DNA of 64,000 nt from Candidatus Latescibacterota bacterium (GCA_022826515.1 JAJDUT010000029.1:25385-89384); one strand, 5' to 3'; numbered from the stretch's first letter, positions 45,466 to 56,400 are shown. Numbers and translations are program-made. Notes: generated from the letters alone by a model not told the origin.

Positions 45466-48291
45466 ATGTCGAGAAAGGGAAGATATCTGTATGAAACAGA
45501 GCTTAGTGCGTCCCTTGTCCGAGAAGAAGGAGGCCAATACGCGCTTGACTGGGAGGAGCCATTTCCTCAGTACGAAGAGATTCATTCCCCGGATGATCTC
45601 CAAAATGCGGAGCGCGTCGCAAATACCTTCCAAGCGATAGATTGGTCGTTTACTACCGACAACACGGGTTTCCTGACCCATGATCTGCATCCGTATCCCG
45701 CGAAATTCATTCCTCAGCTACCCGGAACCTGTATCTCTCAGCTATCATTCCCTGGTGAGTTAGTGCTCGATCCCTTTGGCGGCAGCGGTACTACCGCCTT
45801 AGAAGCCGTCCGTTTAGGGAGAAGGGCACTGAGTGTTGACGCTAATGCAGTGGGCACCCTGATCGGACGCGTAAAAACCGGCAACTTGGACCGCAAAGCC
45901 GCTAGGGATCTCCACACTATTCGTAGTTCCCTGACTACCTACTTCTTTGACCTTCCTGATGCCAAATCCCTATGTGCTGCAAATGCCGGATACATACCAG
46001 ACATACCCAATATTGATAAGTGGTTCTCTAGTACTGCACGGGGAGAACTGGCATTAATCAGGTCGCGCATTGAGAGGATTGAACGCGAGAAGGCCCGCGA
46101 CATAGCCTTGCTTGCCCTTTCGCGTATTGTTTTAGCGGCCTCGTTCCAAGACTCTGAGACTCGCTATACGAGCAAGCCACGTGATATACCGCAAGGCGAG
46201 ACCTTAAAGCGGTTCCTCGGTGCCCTTGATAAGATCATTCGCAATGTAGTCAGGACGCAGGCCGTGCTTCGGTACGGTGTCTGCAATTTTACAACGGCCG
46301 ATACACGAGAGTTGGGACATGGGGTATGCAGGCCAGAGACCATTGACCTGATTGTTACGTCTCCACCCTACGGAAACGCGACAGACTACCACCTTTATCA
46401 CCGCTTTCGGCTGATGTGGTTGGGATACAATCCGCGTGAACTCGCAAAGATCGAGATTGGATCTCACCTTCGCCATCAGAAGGAGGCATCGGGATTCGAT
46501 GAGTACCTCGCGGAGATGCAACAAAGCTTGTCAGGGATGCACCGCCTCTTAAAGCCTGGCAGGTATGCCGTACTCATTGTAGGTGATGCGATCTATAAGA
46601 AAGTCCTTTACCCGGCGGCAGAGGCACTGAGCGACTCAGCAGAAAAAATTGGCTTTGAAAGTGTTTGTATAACAGAGCGCGCAATTCATTCGTCAAAGCG
46701 ATCCTTTGCGGCTGCTGGGAGAAGGGCCACCACTGAAAAACTTCTCGTCATCCGCAAGCCTCCTAAGAAGGTATCCGTATGGTTGGCGTCTCCCCCGTAT
46801 AAGTTGTGGCCCTACGAAAACGCATTGAGGAAACGTGAAATTGAGTCCGTAGTAGGCGTTCCAACAACCCGCAGTCCCAGCCTAGAATTGGACCCTTATT
46901 CTACGACGAAGACTCGCCAACTCGTATTTACTCACGGAGTCGGACTGACGGCATTTGACAGTGAACCTACGTGGCAAGCTATCCTCGAAAATGGCTTCGC
47001 ACGACAACCTTCGGCCCGCAAAGATCCCAAGTACGTCACTCATGGCCTACATTCCTACAAGGGGAAGTTCTATCCGCAACTTGCCAAGGGGTTGATGAAT
47101 GTTTGTGCCCTCCGTGCGGGAGCTAGAGTATTCGACCCATTCTGCGGAAGCGGTACAACTCTCTTGGAAGGCTATCTGAATGGGCAACAGACGTTTGGTT
47201 GCGACATCAATCCTCTAGCGGCCAAGATCGCCAAGGCAAAGACAGGTATTCTCGAAGTAAATCCTGACATCGTGCGAGAAACACTCGGCGTCCTAGTCGG
47301 TATGATTGAGGATGCTCCAGCGAAGCCAACAGAGGGAGGGGATCAGTTTGCTCCAGGTTGCCTGAACGAAATTCATAGATGGTTTCCCATTCCAGTTATC
47401 TCAAAGATAAACTGGCTTCTTGGTACGATTCGATCAGTCAGCGAGGGTGTCATAAGGGATTTCCTAGAAGTGGTCTTGAGTAGTATCATCCGCGAGGTTT
47501 CGCAGCAGGCTCCAAATGACTTGAGGATACGACGGAGGAAGGAACCCATTGCGGATGCCGATGTGTTCAAAATGTATCTTGATGCTCTCGACTCTCAATA
47601 CACTCGCATTGAGAAGTTCTGGTCTGTGCGTGGCTATTCCCCACATCGGTTCTGTCCTAGCAGGGTTGTCGAAGGGGACGCCCGAACCCAAAGGACCTTT
47701 GAGGCCCTTGGTCTCACAGAAAATAGCGTGAATCTTGTACTTACAAGTCCACCGTATGCTACGGCTCTTCCATATATTGATACGGATAGACTATCGCTCC
47801 TCATACTGTTCGGAATGGATTCGTCGTCGCGGAGGCCCATTGAACAGGGCCTTATTGGCAGCCGTGAGATCGCGACTAAAGAGCGACATAGATTAGAGCA
47901 GATCATAACGGCCAGTGAGGGCGTCTTGCCCGAAACTACTTATGACTATCTTCAGGACCTATACGCACGGATTTCCCGAGCAGACGTCGGTTTCCGACGC
48001 AAGAATATGCCCGCTCTGTTGCAGCGGTTTTTTCAGGATATGGCATTGGTGCTGAAGAATTGCCGTCGCGTTCTTCGCCCAGATGGTGAAGCTATGATAG
48101 TCATTGGCGACAACCGCATGCGAGTAGACGGCGCTTACGAGCGAATTCCCACGACGGACTTTGTTCAGGATATCGCAATACACTGCGGGATGGAGCTAAT
48201 CGAACGGATTGATATCTCAGTGACAACGGAAAACTTAGTGCATATAAAAAACGCAATCACTGAGAATGTAGTATTGCGCCTGAAGGCTTAA
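45466..48291 (+). CDS. Two-domain (fused) DNA methyltransferase
   Basis: A 941-residue protein with two complete methyltransferase domains in series. Domain 1 has motif I LDPFGGSGTTALEA (from residue 102) and motif IV VTSPPYGNATDYHLYHRF (from 298). Domain 2 has motif I FDPFCGSGTTLLEG (from 557) and motif IV LTSPPYATALPYIDTDRL (from 760). Both TSPPY sites suggest N4-cytosine methylation. Each domain also has its own YPAKF or SYKGKFYPQL segment. A two-domain enzyme can methylate both strands of an asymmetric site. The ATG at 45466 is chosen for its aggag sequence. The neighbour at 48298 is a PLD nuclease pointing at it across six bases. Confidence 0.88.
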   Translation: MSRKGRYLYETELSASLVREEGGQYALDWEEPFPQYEEIHSPDDLQNAERVANTFQAIDWSFTTDNTGFLTHDLHPYPAKFIPQLPGTCISQLSFPGELVLDPFGGSGTTALEAVRLGRRALSVDANAVGTLIGRVKTGNLDRKAARDLHTIRSSLTTYFFDLPDAKSLCAANAGYIPDIPNIDKWFSSTARGELALIRSRIERIEREKARDIALLALSRIVLAASFQDSETRYTSKPRDIPQGETLKRFLGALDKIIRNVVRTQAVLRYGVCNFTTADTRELGHGVCRPETIDLIVTSPPYGNATDYHLYHRFRLMWLGYNPRELAKIEIGSHLRHQKEASGFDEYLAEMQQSLSGMHRLLKPGRYAVLIVGDAIYKKVLYPAAEALSDSAEKIGFESVCITERAIHSSKRSFAAAGRRATTEKLLVIRKPPKKVSVWLASPPYKLWPYENALRKREIESVVGVPTTRSPSLELDPYSTTKTRQLVFTHGVGLTAFDSEPTWQAILENGFARQPSARKDPKYVTHGLHSYKGKFYPQLAKGLMNVCALRAGARVFDPFCGSGTTLLEGYLNGQQTFGCDINPLAAKIAKAKTGILEVNPDIVRETLGVLVGMIEDAPAKPTEGGDQFAPGCLNEIHRWFPIPVISKINWLLGTIRSVSEGVIRDFLEVVLSSIIREVSQQAPNDLRIRRRKEPIADADVFKMYLDALDSQYTRIEKFWSVRGYSPHRFCPSRVVEGDARTQRTFEALGLTENSVNLVLTSPPYATALPYIDTDRLSLLILFGMDSSSRRPIEQGLIGSREIATKERHRLEQIITASEGVLPETTYDYLQDLYARISRADVGFRRKNMPALLQRFFQDMALVLKNCRRVLRPDGEAMIVIGDNRMRVDGAYERIPTTDFVQDIAIHCGMELIERIDISVTTENLVHIKNAITENVVLRLKA

Positions 48292-48297
48292 ACGCGC

Positions 48298-49524
48298 TCA
48301 GGCGTAGCCAAAGCGCCTTGTACTATTGCGGACAGGCTGCGCACACGCCTTGATCCACTCTTTATATTCAGGCGTCCCTTGACGTGCCAGTACGCATTCG
48401 TACTCCGCATCGGGTTCGGCGATCCTTCGTATGCGCACTACATCCCCAAGATTACCGCCGGCGTTGACTAGGGGGCGTACATAAAAGCGGAAATCCGAAC
48501 TGTTCTCATACATGTACATACGGACCTCTCGTGGGGCAATAATATTTGGTGTCTGCACACTCCATACCTTCCATTTGGGCCGCCAGTTCCAGTACACCCT
48601 GATGTTCTTACCTCGAGTACTAACTTTTCTTACGTATTCATCTGGCCAACCCCAAAACTCCTTCGCCAGTTCAATCGCTTCAAGCGGGATTCGTGCCTCT
48701 CCAGGAATGCTGGGTCCCTGCAAAGTAGGAAGTGTCATATAGAAAGCGGCTGGAAGGAGGAGATCGCGGGTTTGGTTGTCCACGGGCAACGTCGCCGCAG
48801 CTTGCTTCTTCGCCGCTTTCCGTCGAGCCCGAACGTCTTTTACTAGACGAGCTATCAGTTCAGGCGGCAGGGGCGGCGGGGAGGCAAAATTCTCCTTCCC
48901 AAAGATCGGTCGGCTCTTTTGCTTAGGTGATACCTCGCTCTTGGTAGCCGTATCAAGTGCCTTTCTGACCTCTGCTTCGGCTGGGATATTTCCTCTATCA
49001 ATCAACCCGGCGAGAAATTTTTTAGTTAGCCTATATACGGTGGGACCATCCGGTTGAAGGAAGCGATCCAATTGGCTAAGTGCAGTATAAAAGACTTCGG
49101 TTTCTTCAGGAAGCGAATAAGTAATGCAAACCGCACCCTCGTAATTCCCGAAAAATCCTCCTTCAGTCATGTTGTTTGATCCAGTAATGACGGTTGCACG
49201 ATCAGTCCACTGGAAAAAATACAGCTTCGGGTGGAAAGTATGTCTTGGAATGAGATGCTTGATAATGCGAACATCTATATCCCATTCGAGGAGTTCGGCA
49301 AGGACCTCTCGACTAGTGCCACCAAGGTCTATTCCGAGCACGAAACGAATGTCGCTGCCTCTTTCTTTCAACCCAAGGATTTGCCGTTTCAAGCGCATAA
49401 TAGTTTGAAGGCTCACAAAGGCTGAAACAAAAACGATGCTCGACGCCGGAGGATTGGCGTCGAGCATATTCGACAGAACGTTTCCTAGCTGGTTATCCGG
49501 TTGGGCTATATAGTTGATGTGCAA
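48298..49524 (-). CDS. PLD-family restriction endonuclease (BfiI/NgoFVII-like)
   Basis: A 408-residue protein with a single PLD nuclease site: TFHPKLYFFQW (His98, Lys100) followed by ITGSNNMTEGG (Ser116, Asn118), the HxK...GSxN pattern of BfiI, a metal-independent restriction enzyme that dimerises to form one active site. The C-terminal 150 residues (RIPLEAIELAKEFWGWPDEYV, VRMYMYENSSDFRFYVRPL) fit a DNA-recognition domain as in BfiI/NgoFVII enzymes. It starts with TTG at 49524 (gcggag ahead). It is convergent with the fused methyltransferase. BfiI itself has two methyltransferases, so the arrangement is consistent. Confidence 0.72.
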   Translation of the reverse strand: MHINYIAQPDNQLGNVLSNMLDANPPASSIVFVSAFVSLQTIMRLKRQILGLKERGSDIRFVLGIDLGGTSREVLAELLEWDIDVRIIKHLIPRHTFHPKLYFFQWTDRATVITGSNNMTEGGFFGNYEGAVCITYSLPEETEVFYTALSQLDRFLQPDGPTVYRLTKKFLAGLIDRGNIPAEAEVRKALDTATKSEVSPKQKSRPIFGKENFASPPPLPPELIARLVKDVRARRKAAKKQAAATLPVDNQTRDLLLPAAFYMTLPTLQGPSIPGEARIPLEAIELAKEFWGWPDEYVRKVSTRGKNIRVYWNWRPKWKVWSVQTPNIIAPREVRMYMYENSSDFRFYVRPLVNAGGNLGDVVRIRRIAEPDAEYECVLARQGTPEYKEWIKACAQPVRNSTRRFGYA

Positions 49525-49590
49525 GATGTGCTCCGCATATAGTTGAAAGTCCAGTCAAGCACAGGGCCAGTATAGCCCTTCTTGCAGCCA

Positions 49591-50217
49591 CTAAAAATTT
49601 AGCTTCAGCCGCAAGGCGGGGATTGTGGCTTCGGGCCCGGGCAGAGCGCCCAGTTCCACGTTCTTGGCCAACTTGTTAATGGTTTGTACCTGATCGCGCA
49701 GATGGAACAACGACGCGATCTTGATCCACGCCGACAGCGGCACCCAACCGGCCGCAGTATCCTCACCAGTCAGAATGGCCATCCCCACCGCCGTCACCGT
49801 CATGCCCATGAGCGCGAGACCCTGTTTGTGCTCGCCAATGTAGAAATAGCCCGCGCCCGGCACGGGTAGCTCCAGCAGGAAGGCCAACAGCCCGGACTTT
49901 GGCTGTTGGTACGCGGCGTGACGCGCCTGAATGCGATACGTCCCCAGCGAGCGCAACGAGCGAATTTCAGCCAGCGCATACGCGGCCTCCCGCTCCTGCA
50001 AGGCACCGACGACCTCGACGACCGCCACTGAATCCGACTCAAGCTCCTCCACGCGCAACGAGCGCACCCGACCATCGGTAAACACGGCTTCGCCCCACTC
50101 CTCTTCGGCCTGCATCTCTTGCAGCAGACTCCTCACCTCTTTGGTCTCCATCGTCGCCTCAGCCCCGCGTGCCACCAGCACGATCACCGGCAGCCAAATC
50201 CATATAGTCCAACGCAT
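49591..50217 (-). CDS. Exported membrane protein (TM2/DUF5683-like)
   Basis: A 208-residue protein. From ATG 50217 (aggtgg ribosome binding site) it begins MRWTIWIWLPVIVLVARG, a signal peptide. The body has SGLLAFLLELPVPGAGYFYIGEHKQGLALMGMTVTAVGMAIL, two hydrophobic segments with the PGAG(Y/Q)FY pattern of TM2-like proteins, near residues 106-146. The C-terminus is a basic-hydrophobic tail ending in RLKLNF. It is divergent from the cysQ-like gene. The function is unknown. Confidence 0.65.
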   Translation of the reverse strand: MRWTIWIWLPVIVLVARGAEATMETKEVRSLLQEMQAEEEWGEAVFTDGRVRSLRVEELESDSVAVVEVVGALQEREAAYALAEIRSLRSLGTYRIQARHAAYQQPKSGLLAFLLELPVPGAGYFYIGEHKQGLALMGMTVTAVGMAILTGEDTAAGWVPLSAWIKIASLFHLRDQVQTINKLAKNVELGALPGPEATIPALRLKLNF

Positions 50218-50349
50218 GTTCCACCTCATTTGAAGTTGTCAATTCTGCCTTCTCAATCTACCCGACGCCTCTTTGTCTTGTCAAGCCACTACAGTTACCA
50301 TGCGGCCCATTGCTCTCCCTAATTTTAACCCCTATTTTCAAATTTTCTC

Positions 50350-51135
50350 ATGCAGACCCAACTCCAACAAGCCATAGCAGCCACCCGCGAGGCCGGGGCG
50401 CTGACCTTGCAGTACTTCGGCGGACCGCTTGAGGTCGCCTACAAAGACAGGAACGATCCGCTGACCGAGGCGGATCTCCAAGCCGACGCCTACCTCAAGC
50501 AAGCCCTGCGCGATCTGCGTCCAGACTGCGGCTGGCTCTCTGAAGAGACCGTCGATGACCGCCAGCGCCTCGCCAAAGAAGCTGTGTGGATCGTCGATCC
50601 CATCGACGGCACCCGCGAGTTCGTCGAAGGCATACCCGAATACGTAGTTGCCGTGGCCTTAGTCGAAGGCGGCGCACCGACCCTAGCGGTTATCTACAAC
50701 CCCGCGCAGGAGCAAACCTTCGCCGCCGTATCTGGCAGCGGCACCTTTCACAACGGCCAGCGCGTGTTTTGCAGCGAGGTCCAATCCCTCGGCCAAGCCA
50801 CAGCCGTCGTCAGCCGCAGCGAGACCAAACGCGGCGGGATCGAGCCCTTTTATCCACACCTTGGCGAAATCCGCCCCGTCGGCAGCGTCGCCTATAAGCT
50901 GGCCCTAGTAGCTGCGGGGGCCTGCGACCTCAACTTTAGCATCCAAGACAAAAACGAGTGGGACGTTTGCGCCGGCGACCTACTGGTGCGCGAGGCCGGC
51001 GGCCTCATGCACACATGCGGCCACCAAGTGCGAACCTACAACCAAGCCGATACCCTCATCCCCGGCGGACTCGCCGCGGGCAACGCGACGCTGGTATCAC
51101 ACATCCTCCACCTGATGCACGAACAAAACCAATGA
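50350..51135 (+). CDS. cysQ: CysQ-like 3'(2'),5'-bisphosphate nucleotidase
   Basis: A 261-residue inositol-monophosphatase-family enzyme. Metal-binding motifs are visible: NDPLTEADLQADAYL, LSEETVDD, WIVDPIDGTREFVEG (near 82-97) and WDVCAGDLLVREAGG. CysQ hydrolyses 3'-phosphoadenosine-5'-phosphate in sulfur metabolism. A general phosphatase of the same fold cannot be excluded. The 5' leader is very short with a tatttt element just ahead. Its stop overlaps the PolX-like ATG (ATGA). Confidence 0.85.
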   Translation: MQTQLQQAIAATREAGALTLQYFGGPLEVAYKDRNDPLTEADLQADAYLKQALRDLRPDCGWLSEETVDDRQRLAKEAVWIVDPIDGTREFVEGIPEYVVAVALVEGGAPTLAVIYNPAQEQTFAAVSGSGTFHNGQRVFCSEVQSLGQATAVVSRSETKRGGIEPFYPHLGEIRPVGSVAYKLALVAAGACDLNFSIQDKNEWDVCAGDLLVREAGGLMHTCGHQVRTYNQADTLIPGGLAAGNATLVSHILHLMHEQNQ

Positions 51136-52874
51136 TAACGGCCCGGATCGCTGCGGATTTTATCGAAGAGTACGCCACCCTCCTCGAACTCAGCGGGGCC
51201 TCCCCCTTCCGGGTGCGCGCCTACGCCAATGCCGTGCGTGCCCTCGAAACCCTAACGTCCCCCCTTGACGAACTTCTCGCCGCCGGGACTCTAACCGAGG
51301 TCAAAGGCATCGGCGACAGCGTGGCCGAACTAGTCACCGAATTCGCCGACACCGGTACGGCCCAAGCCTATGAAAAGCTGCGAGCCGCAACGCCCGAAGG
51401 TCTGCTCGACATGCTGCGGGTCCCCGGCTTGGGGCCGCGCAAGATCTTCGCCATCCGCAAGGCCCTCGGCATTGAGACTCTCGATGCCTTGGAGCAAGCC
51501 TGTCGCACCGGTCAACTCGCCGCCCTCAAGGGCTTTGGTTCCAAGACTCAGGCAGCCATTCTCAAGGGCGTCGAATTCATTCGCGCCCACGAGGGCTACT
51601 GCCGCGTCGATAGCGCTCACCAAAGCGCTCAAAGCCTGCTCACAACCCTGTGCTCCCACGCGCAGCACTTTGCCATCGCCGGGGAACTGCGTCGAGCGCG
51701 AGAAACAGTCCAGCAACTCGACTTCGTAATCAGCACCACTGACGCCGAGGCCGCGACTACGGCCTTTGTCGTCCACCCGGATGTAGCCGAAGTCCTCGCG
51801 CCGAGCGCAGGCTTCGACCTGAGCGACTCGACTGAGCTCGCCGAAGTCTCAGCCGAAGGGCGGCTGTCCAACGGGCTACAAGCCAACTTGCACGTGGTCT
51901 CAGACGATGCCTTCTCTGCGGCCCTACACTACTACACAGGCAGCGAGGAACACCGCGCCGCACTATGCGCCAAGGCTGCCGAGCGCGGGCTAGTCCTCGA
52001 CGAACGCGGACTCTGGCGCGGCGGCGAGCGCATTGAGTGCGCGGATGAAGCGGCTTTGTTCGCCGCCTTGGGCCTCGCCTACATCCCGCCGGAGTTGCGC
52101 GAAAACCAAGGCGAAGTCGAGGCCGCAGCCGCCGACACACTGCCCGAGTTGGTAACAGCCGCCGACATTCGCGGCCTGCTCCACGTGCATTCGACTTATT
52201 CGGATGGGGTTGACAGTCTGGAGACCATGGCCCGCGCCGTGCAAGAACGCGGCTTTGAGTACATGGGCATTGCCGACCACAGCCAAGCCGCGGCCTACGC
52301 TGGGGGGCTCCGCGTTGAGGAAGTCCAGCGTCAGTGGGAGGAAATCGACCGGCTCAACGAGGAATTGGCCCCCTTCCGCATCTTCAAGGGCATTGAGTCG
52401 GATATCCTCGGCGACGGCTCGCTCGACTACGACGACGACCTGATCGCCCAATTCGACTTCGTAGTCGCCTCGGTCCATTCGCAGTTCAATCTGAGCCGCG
52501 ACGCCATGACCGCCCGCATCGTCCGCGCCATCGAGCATCCGGCGGCCACCATCGTCGGCCATCCAACCGGGCGCTTGCTCCTCGACCGCGAAGGCTACGC
52601 CGTCGATATCGACTCGATCATCGAAGCCGCCGCCCGCTGTGGGGTCGCCCTCGAAATCAACGCCCATCCGTCGCGACTCGACCTCGACTGGCGACACGTT
52701 AAGAAGGCACGCGACCACGGCGTCCAAATCGCCGTCAACACCGACGCTCACAGCGTCGGTGGTCTAGACCATCTCGGCTACGGTATCGGCATCGCCCGCA
52801 AGGGCTGGCTTTGCGCCGCCGACATCCCCAACGTGCTCAGCCGCGAAGCCATTGCCGCTTGGTTCCAAAGCTAA
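51132..52874 (+). CDS. polX: PolX/PHP-family protein with a degenerate polymerase site
   Basis: A 580-residue PolX-type protein, normal in length. It has an N-terminal HhH region (VPGLGPRKIFAIRKALG and LKGFGSKTQAAILKGVEF), the pol-beta-like core, and a C-terminal PHP domain with HVHSTYSDG, MGIADHSQ, GIESDILGDG, ASVHSQF, GHPTGR and AVNTDAHS, so the metal-binding His/Asp set for a 3'-5' exonuclease is intact. In the polymerase core the catalytic pattern GSx(n)DxD is altered: AGELRRARETVQQLDF (usual GS to GE and DxD to QxD) and the third Asp (usual VDL) is ANL. Polymerase activity is therefore doubtful, exonuclease plausible. It overlaps cysQ. Confidence 0.85.
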   Translation: MITARIAADFIEEYATLLELSGASPFRVRAYANAVRALETLTSPLDELLAAGTLTEVKGIGDSVAELVTEFADTGTAQAYEKLRAATPEGLLDMLRVPGLGPRKIFAIRKALGIETLDALEQACRTGQLAALKGFGSKTQAAILKGVEFIRAHEGYCRVDSAHQSAQSLLTTLCSHAQHFAIAGELRRARETVQQLDFVISTTDAEAATTAFVVHPDVAEVLAPSAGFDLSDSTELAEVSAEGRLSNGLQANLHVVSDDAFSAALHYYTGSEEHRAALCAKAAERGLVLDERGLWRGGERIECADEAALFAALGLAYIPPELRENQGEVEAAAADTLPELVTAADIRGLLHVHSTYSDGVDSLETMARAVQERGFEYMGIADHSQAAAYAGGLRVEEVQRQWEEIDRLNEELAPFRIFKGIESDILGDGSLDYDDDLIAQFDFVVASVHSQFNLSRDAMTARIVRAIEHPAATIVGHPTGRLLLDREGYAVDIDSIIEAAARCGVALEINAHPSRLDLDWRHVKKARDHGVQIAVNTDAHSVGGLDHLGYGIGIARKGWLCAADIPNVLSREAIAAWFQS

Positions 52875-53472
52875 AGGGCCGCCCCGCCTCATCGGCTTAG
52901 CCGGACCATCCGGTGCCGGTAAAACCACGCTCGCCCGCGCCCTCCAGACCCGCCTGCCCGGCCCAACAACCGTGCTCTCCCTAGACTCTTACTACCGCGA
53001 TTTAGCCGACCTCTCCTTGGCAGAAAGAGCCCGCGTCAACTTCGACGCTCCCGAGGCCATGGACCACCAGCGCCTTGCCGAGGATCTCCGCCAGCTCGCC
53101 GCCGGTCACCGCGTCGAAATCCCAGTGTACGACTTTGCCACCCACACGCGCCAAGTCAACCAACAGAGCCTCACCCCCACCGATTTCCTAATCGTCGAGG
53201 GCCTATTTGCCCTTTACTGGCCCGACATCAACGCTCTCTACCACCTGCGCCTCTTCGTCACCGCTGCCGACGCGCTCTGCTTGGAGCGCCGCCTCGCCCG
53301 CGACCGCATCGAGCGCGGCCGTTCCCCCGCCTCAATCCGCGCCCAATACCAAGACCAGGTCCGCCCAATGTACCGCCGCCACATCCAGCCCACCGCCCGC
53401 TACGCGGCCCTGATTCTCGACGGTAGCACACCTACTGAAGAACAGGTCGCAGCCGTCCTAGACGCTTTGTAG
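52852..53472 (+). CDS. udk: Uridine kinase family protein
   Basis: A 206-residue P-loop kinase, with Walker A GLAGPSGAGKTTLARAL (14-30), DSYYRDLADLS and NFDAPEAMDHQRLAEDL, all typical of uridine kinases that use ATP to phosphorylate uridine or cytidine. The only usable start in frame is a TTG at 52852, which overlaps PolX by 23 bases. It converges with the giant M6 gene at its end. The catalytic VEGLFALYW segment is present. Confidence 0.85.
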   Translation: MPLGSKAKGPPRLIGLAGPSGAGKTTLARALQTRLPGPTTVLSLDSYYRDLADLSLAERARVNFDAPEAMDHQRLAEDLRQLAAGHRVEIPVYDFATHTRQVNQQSLTPTDFLIVEGLFALYWPDINALYHLRLFVTAADALCLERRLARDRIERGRSPASIRAQYQDQVRPMYRRHIQPTARYAALILDGSTPTEEQVAAVLDAL

Positions 53473-53478
53473 GGCAAC

Positions 53479-56400
53479 TCAGCGTATCAATATGGATTTT
53501 CCAGTGTGCTCCTCGTCTCCAGCTTTTAATCTCAATAGATATACGCCACTGCCCACCAGCCGCCCTTCTTCATCCCGCCCATCCCACGGTATTTGGTACT
53601 CGCCGACTGGCTGCACCCCCTTGGCGATTGTCCGCACTCGTTGCCCCAACAGGTCATATACAACTAATTCTGCCGCGACAGCGTGGGTCAGCCGGTAGCG
53701 CAGGATCGTCCTACTGTTAAACGGATTGGGGTAGTTCGGTAGCAATGCAGACGCGGCAGGCAGCGCGACGACAGAAGCGTCTCGGACAGCCGTATCAATC
53801 CCTTCGGATCGCAAGCGAAACAGACCCCGTGGCGTCGCCGCATACACCCACTCAGGCGTCGCCGGGTGGATCGCCACATCGTTAAACCACGGATAGCCCC
53901 CCAAGCTCTGCCCAATATCGCGCCAACGCTGCCCACCATCCCGCGATTCAAACAGCTTGGGGCCATCGGTGACGAACACCCGGTCCGGGTCTTGGGGCGC
54001 GCAGCGAATGCGCAATCGCCGCCCCGGCAAAAACCACCTATCGTCCGAGTACGCCGGCCCTTCCCGTAAAACCAGCGTCTTTAACCACGATCTTCCCGCG
54101 TCATTAGACACATAGACATCGCCCTTAGTGGCGGCGTACCAACGAGAAAAAAACTCGGGATGAGCCGCCAGCGCTTCCACCCTCAATCCCTCAGTATTGA
54201 GCACGGCGAGCGGTCGCCACGTTTGCCCGGCGTCGGTGCTCTTCCACACCGTGTCACCGGCAGCAACAGCCACATGGCCGGCGCGGGTTGGGTCTAGTAT
54301 GAGGCCGCGTGCTCCTGCTTCCTCGCCAGACAACCACAAGACGGTTGAACGGCCTCGCACATCGTAAAGCCCGGCGATGGGACCGCGCTCTTCCCAAGTC
54401 GTCCCGCCATCGGCACTCCGCCATACTCCGCGCAGACTCCGCCACCACACCGAGGAGTCGTGCGGATCCACCGCTATTGCCGCATAGGAACCCGCGCTGC
54501 CTCTATCGCCGGGCGGGTCAAATCGTTCCCACATTTGGCCGCCATCGTCGCTGCGTACATATCCCTGTCCGGTATGGGCTATGATGTGCTCGGAGTGTAC
54601 AGCGAAGGCTTCGATGGTATCATAGCGATAGATAGACCAAGAACTTTTGAGGAATCCGATCCTCGTAATCCACTCCCAAGCCCTACCGGCATTTCGGCTT
54701 ACTAAGAGTGCCGGATTCCAATAGACTAACGCCAAATCCTCGCGCGCCTTGAGCCATCGCTCGGAGCCAGCAAAGAAATTCCCTCCCCCATCGCTTTTGA
54801 CGACCCCGATAAAAGTACTCTCATTCGGCATGTGAATCTGCTGCCAAGTCTCCCCAGCGTCGCGGGTCTCCCATAGCGTTGCCGAGCGGCGAAAAAAGCG
54901 ATCTATCATGTACAGATGATCGGCATCGTGAGGATTGGCTATGAGCGTATCGACACGAGCGTAAGACACCGAACTCATAGCACTCCAATGCCTGCCACTG
55001 TCCTCAGAGCGCCATAATTTGCTACTTAAGCCGCTGCTCTCCCAAGCAAAAACAAGCCCTTGGCGACGGCGAGAAGGCGCAATTTTAATAAAGGGCCACC
55101 TTTCGCTCGACTGCGGTGCAAGAGGCTGCCAACGACCGCCGCGGTCGGCGCTATACCACAGAGTATCGCCCGAGGTCGCGTACAATCCGCCCGGCTCCCA
55201 CGGGTCGGGCAGGACGCGCCGAAAATGGCGCGGCAGACGCTGCTCGTCCCATGTACTACCGCCGTCCGCGCTGTAATACAAGCTAGAATCCCGGCGTCCG
55301 TAGATCAGCCCGGCCACCTGTGGATGGACGCGCACCTCAAAAAGACCGCGCATACCCACAACTCGCCACGAAGTGCCCCCATCCGCGGAGACGAGCAGGT
55401 CTTCATCCTCCCCGCCGCTAGTGGCGTATAGCAGCCCGTGCCGCCCCACGTCTTCCGTGGCGACCAAGACCGGGGCCTCCCCCGGAATATCCAGTTTATC
55501 CCACGTCTCCCCGCCGTCCGCGCTGACCAGATTGGGTTGAACGTACACCCGCCACGGCGTATGGGCATCTACAAACAGCGGTCGCTGGTAATCCATCATC
55601 CCGGTCGCGCCCCAACTCACCCCACCATCGCTACTGCGCCATACGCCATCTCGACGCTCTGCGTAGAGCACCTCCGGGTCGTTCGGGGCGAAATACATGT
55701 CCAGCACACCAAACGCATCGCCTGCGGGCAAGTCCACTGCTTGCCAAGGACCGACAGACACCGCCTGTGCCATCGGCGGGATGTGCGCATCGGCCAGCAC
55801 GCCCGCACCTTGGTTGCCGTGTTGGTCAACAGCGACCAACTGCAATCGCAGCTTTTGCCCCGGAGCACCCGTCCAATCCCCAATCCACAGCCCATCGTCC
55901 CAACGCAAGGGGATTTCGGTTATCGGCGCGTCACTTTTGGCGTCGTGCACGACCACCCACGCAGAATCTATTGCACTGCCGTCCAACAACTCGCTCGTCG
56001 GCACCGCCACGCGCAGGAGGTCGCGGCTGATGGTAAAATGTGGATATCCAATCCTCGGAGGCGTCGCGTCGTCGCCCTCGCTCACGCGTACGACGAGCGT
56101 ATCCTTCCACGTCCCGTACGCAGTGCTAGTCACAAACTCAAATTCAAGGCGCGACCCCGCTGAGACATCGCCCCGGACCAAAAACTCTGGATTGTGTTTG
56201 CTGGTGATCGGCACTGATTGGGGTAAAAATTCCACTTCAGGCTCCCCCACCAGCATCACCCGCTCATCAACTGGGCGCAATGAGAAGGTCGCAAGTGCAA
56301 AGAACTCCGGTCTCTTGGAGGCGAGCGTCAATCCCAACCGCACAAATTCGCCGCGCTGAACCCGCCCATCGCCATTGCCAATTGTGTCGATTACAGCCAC

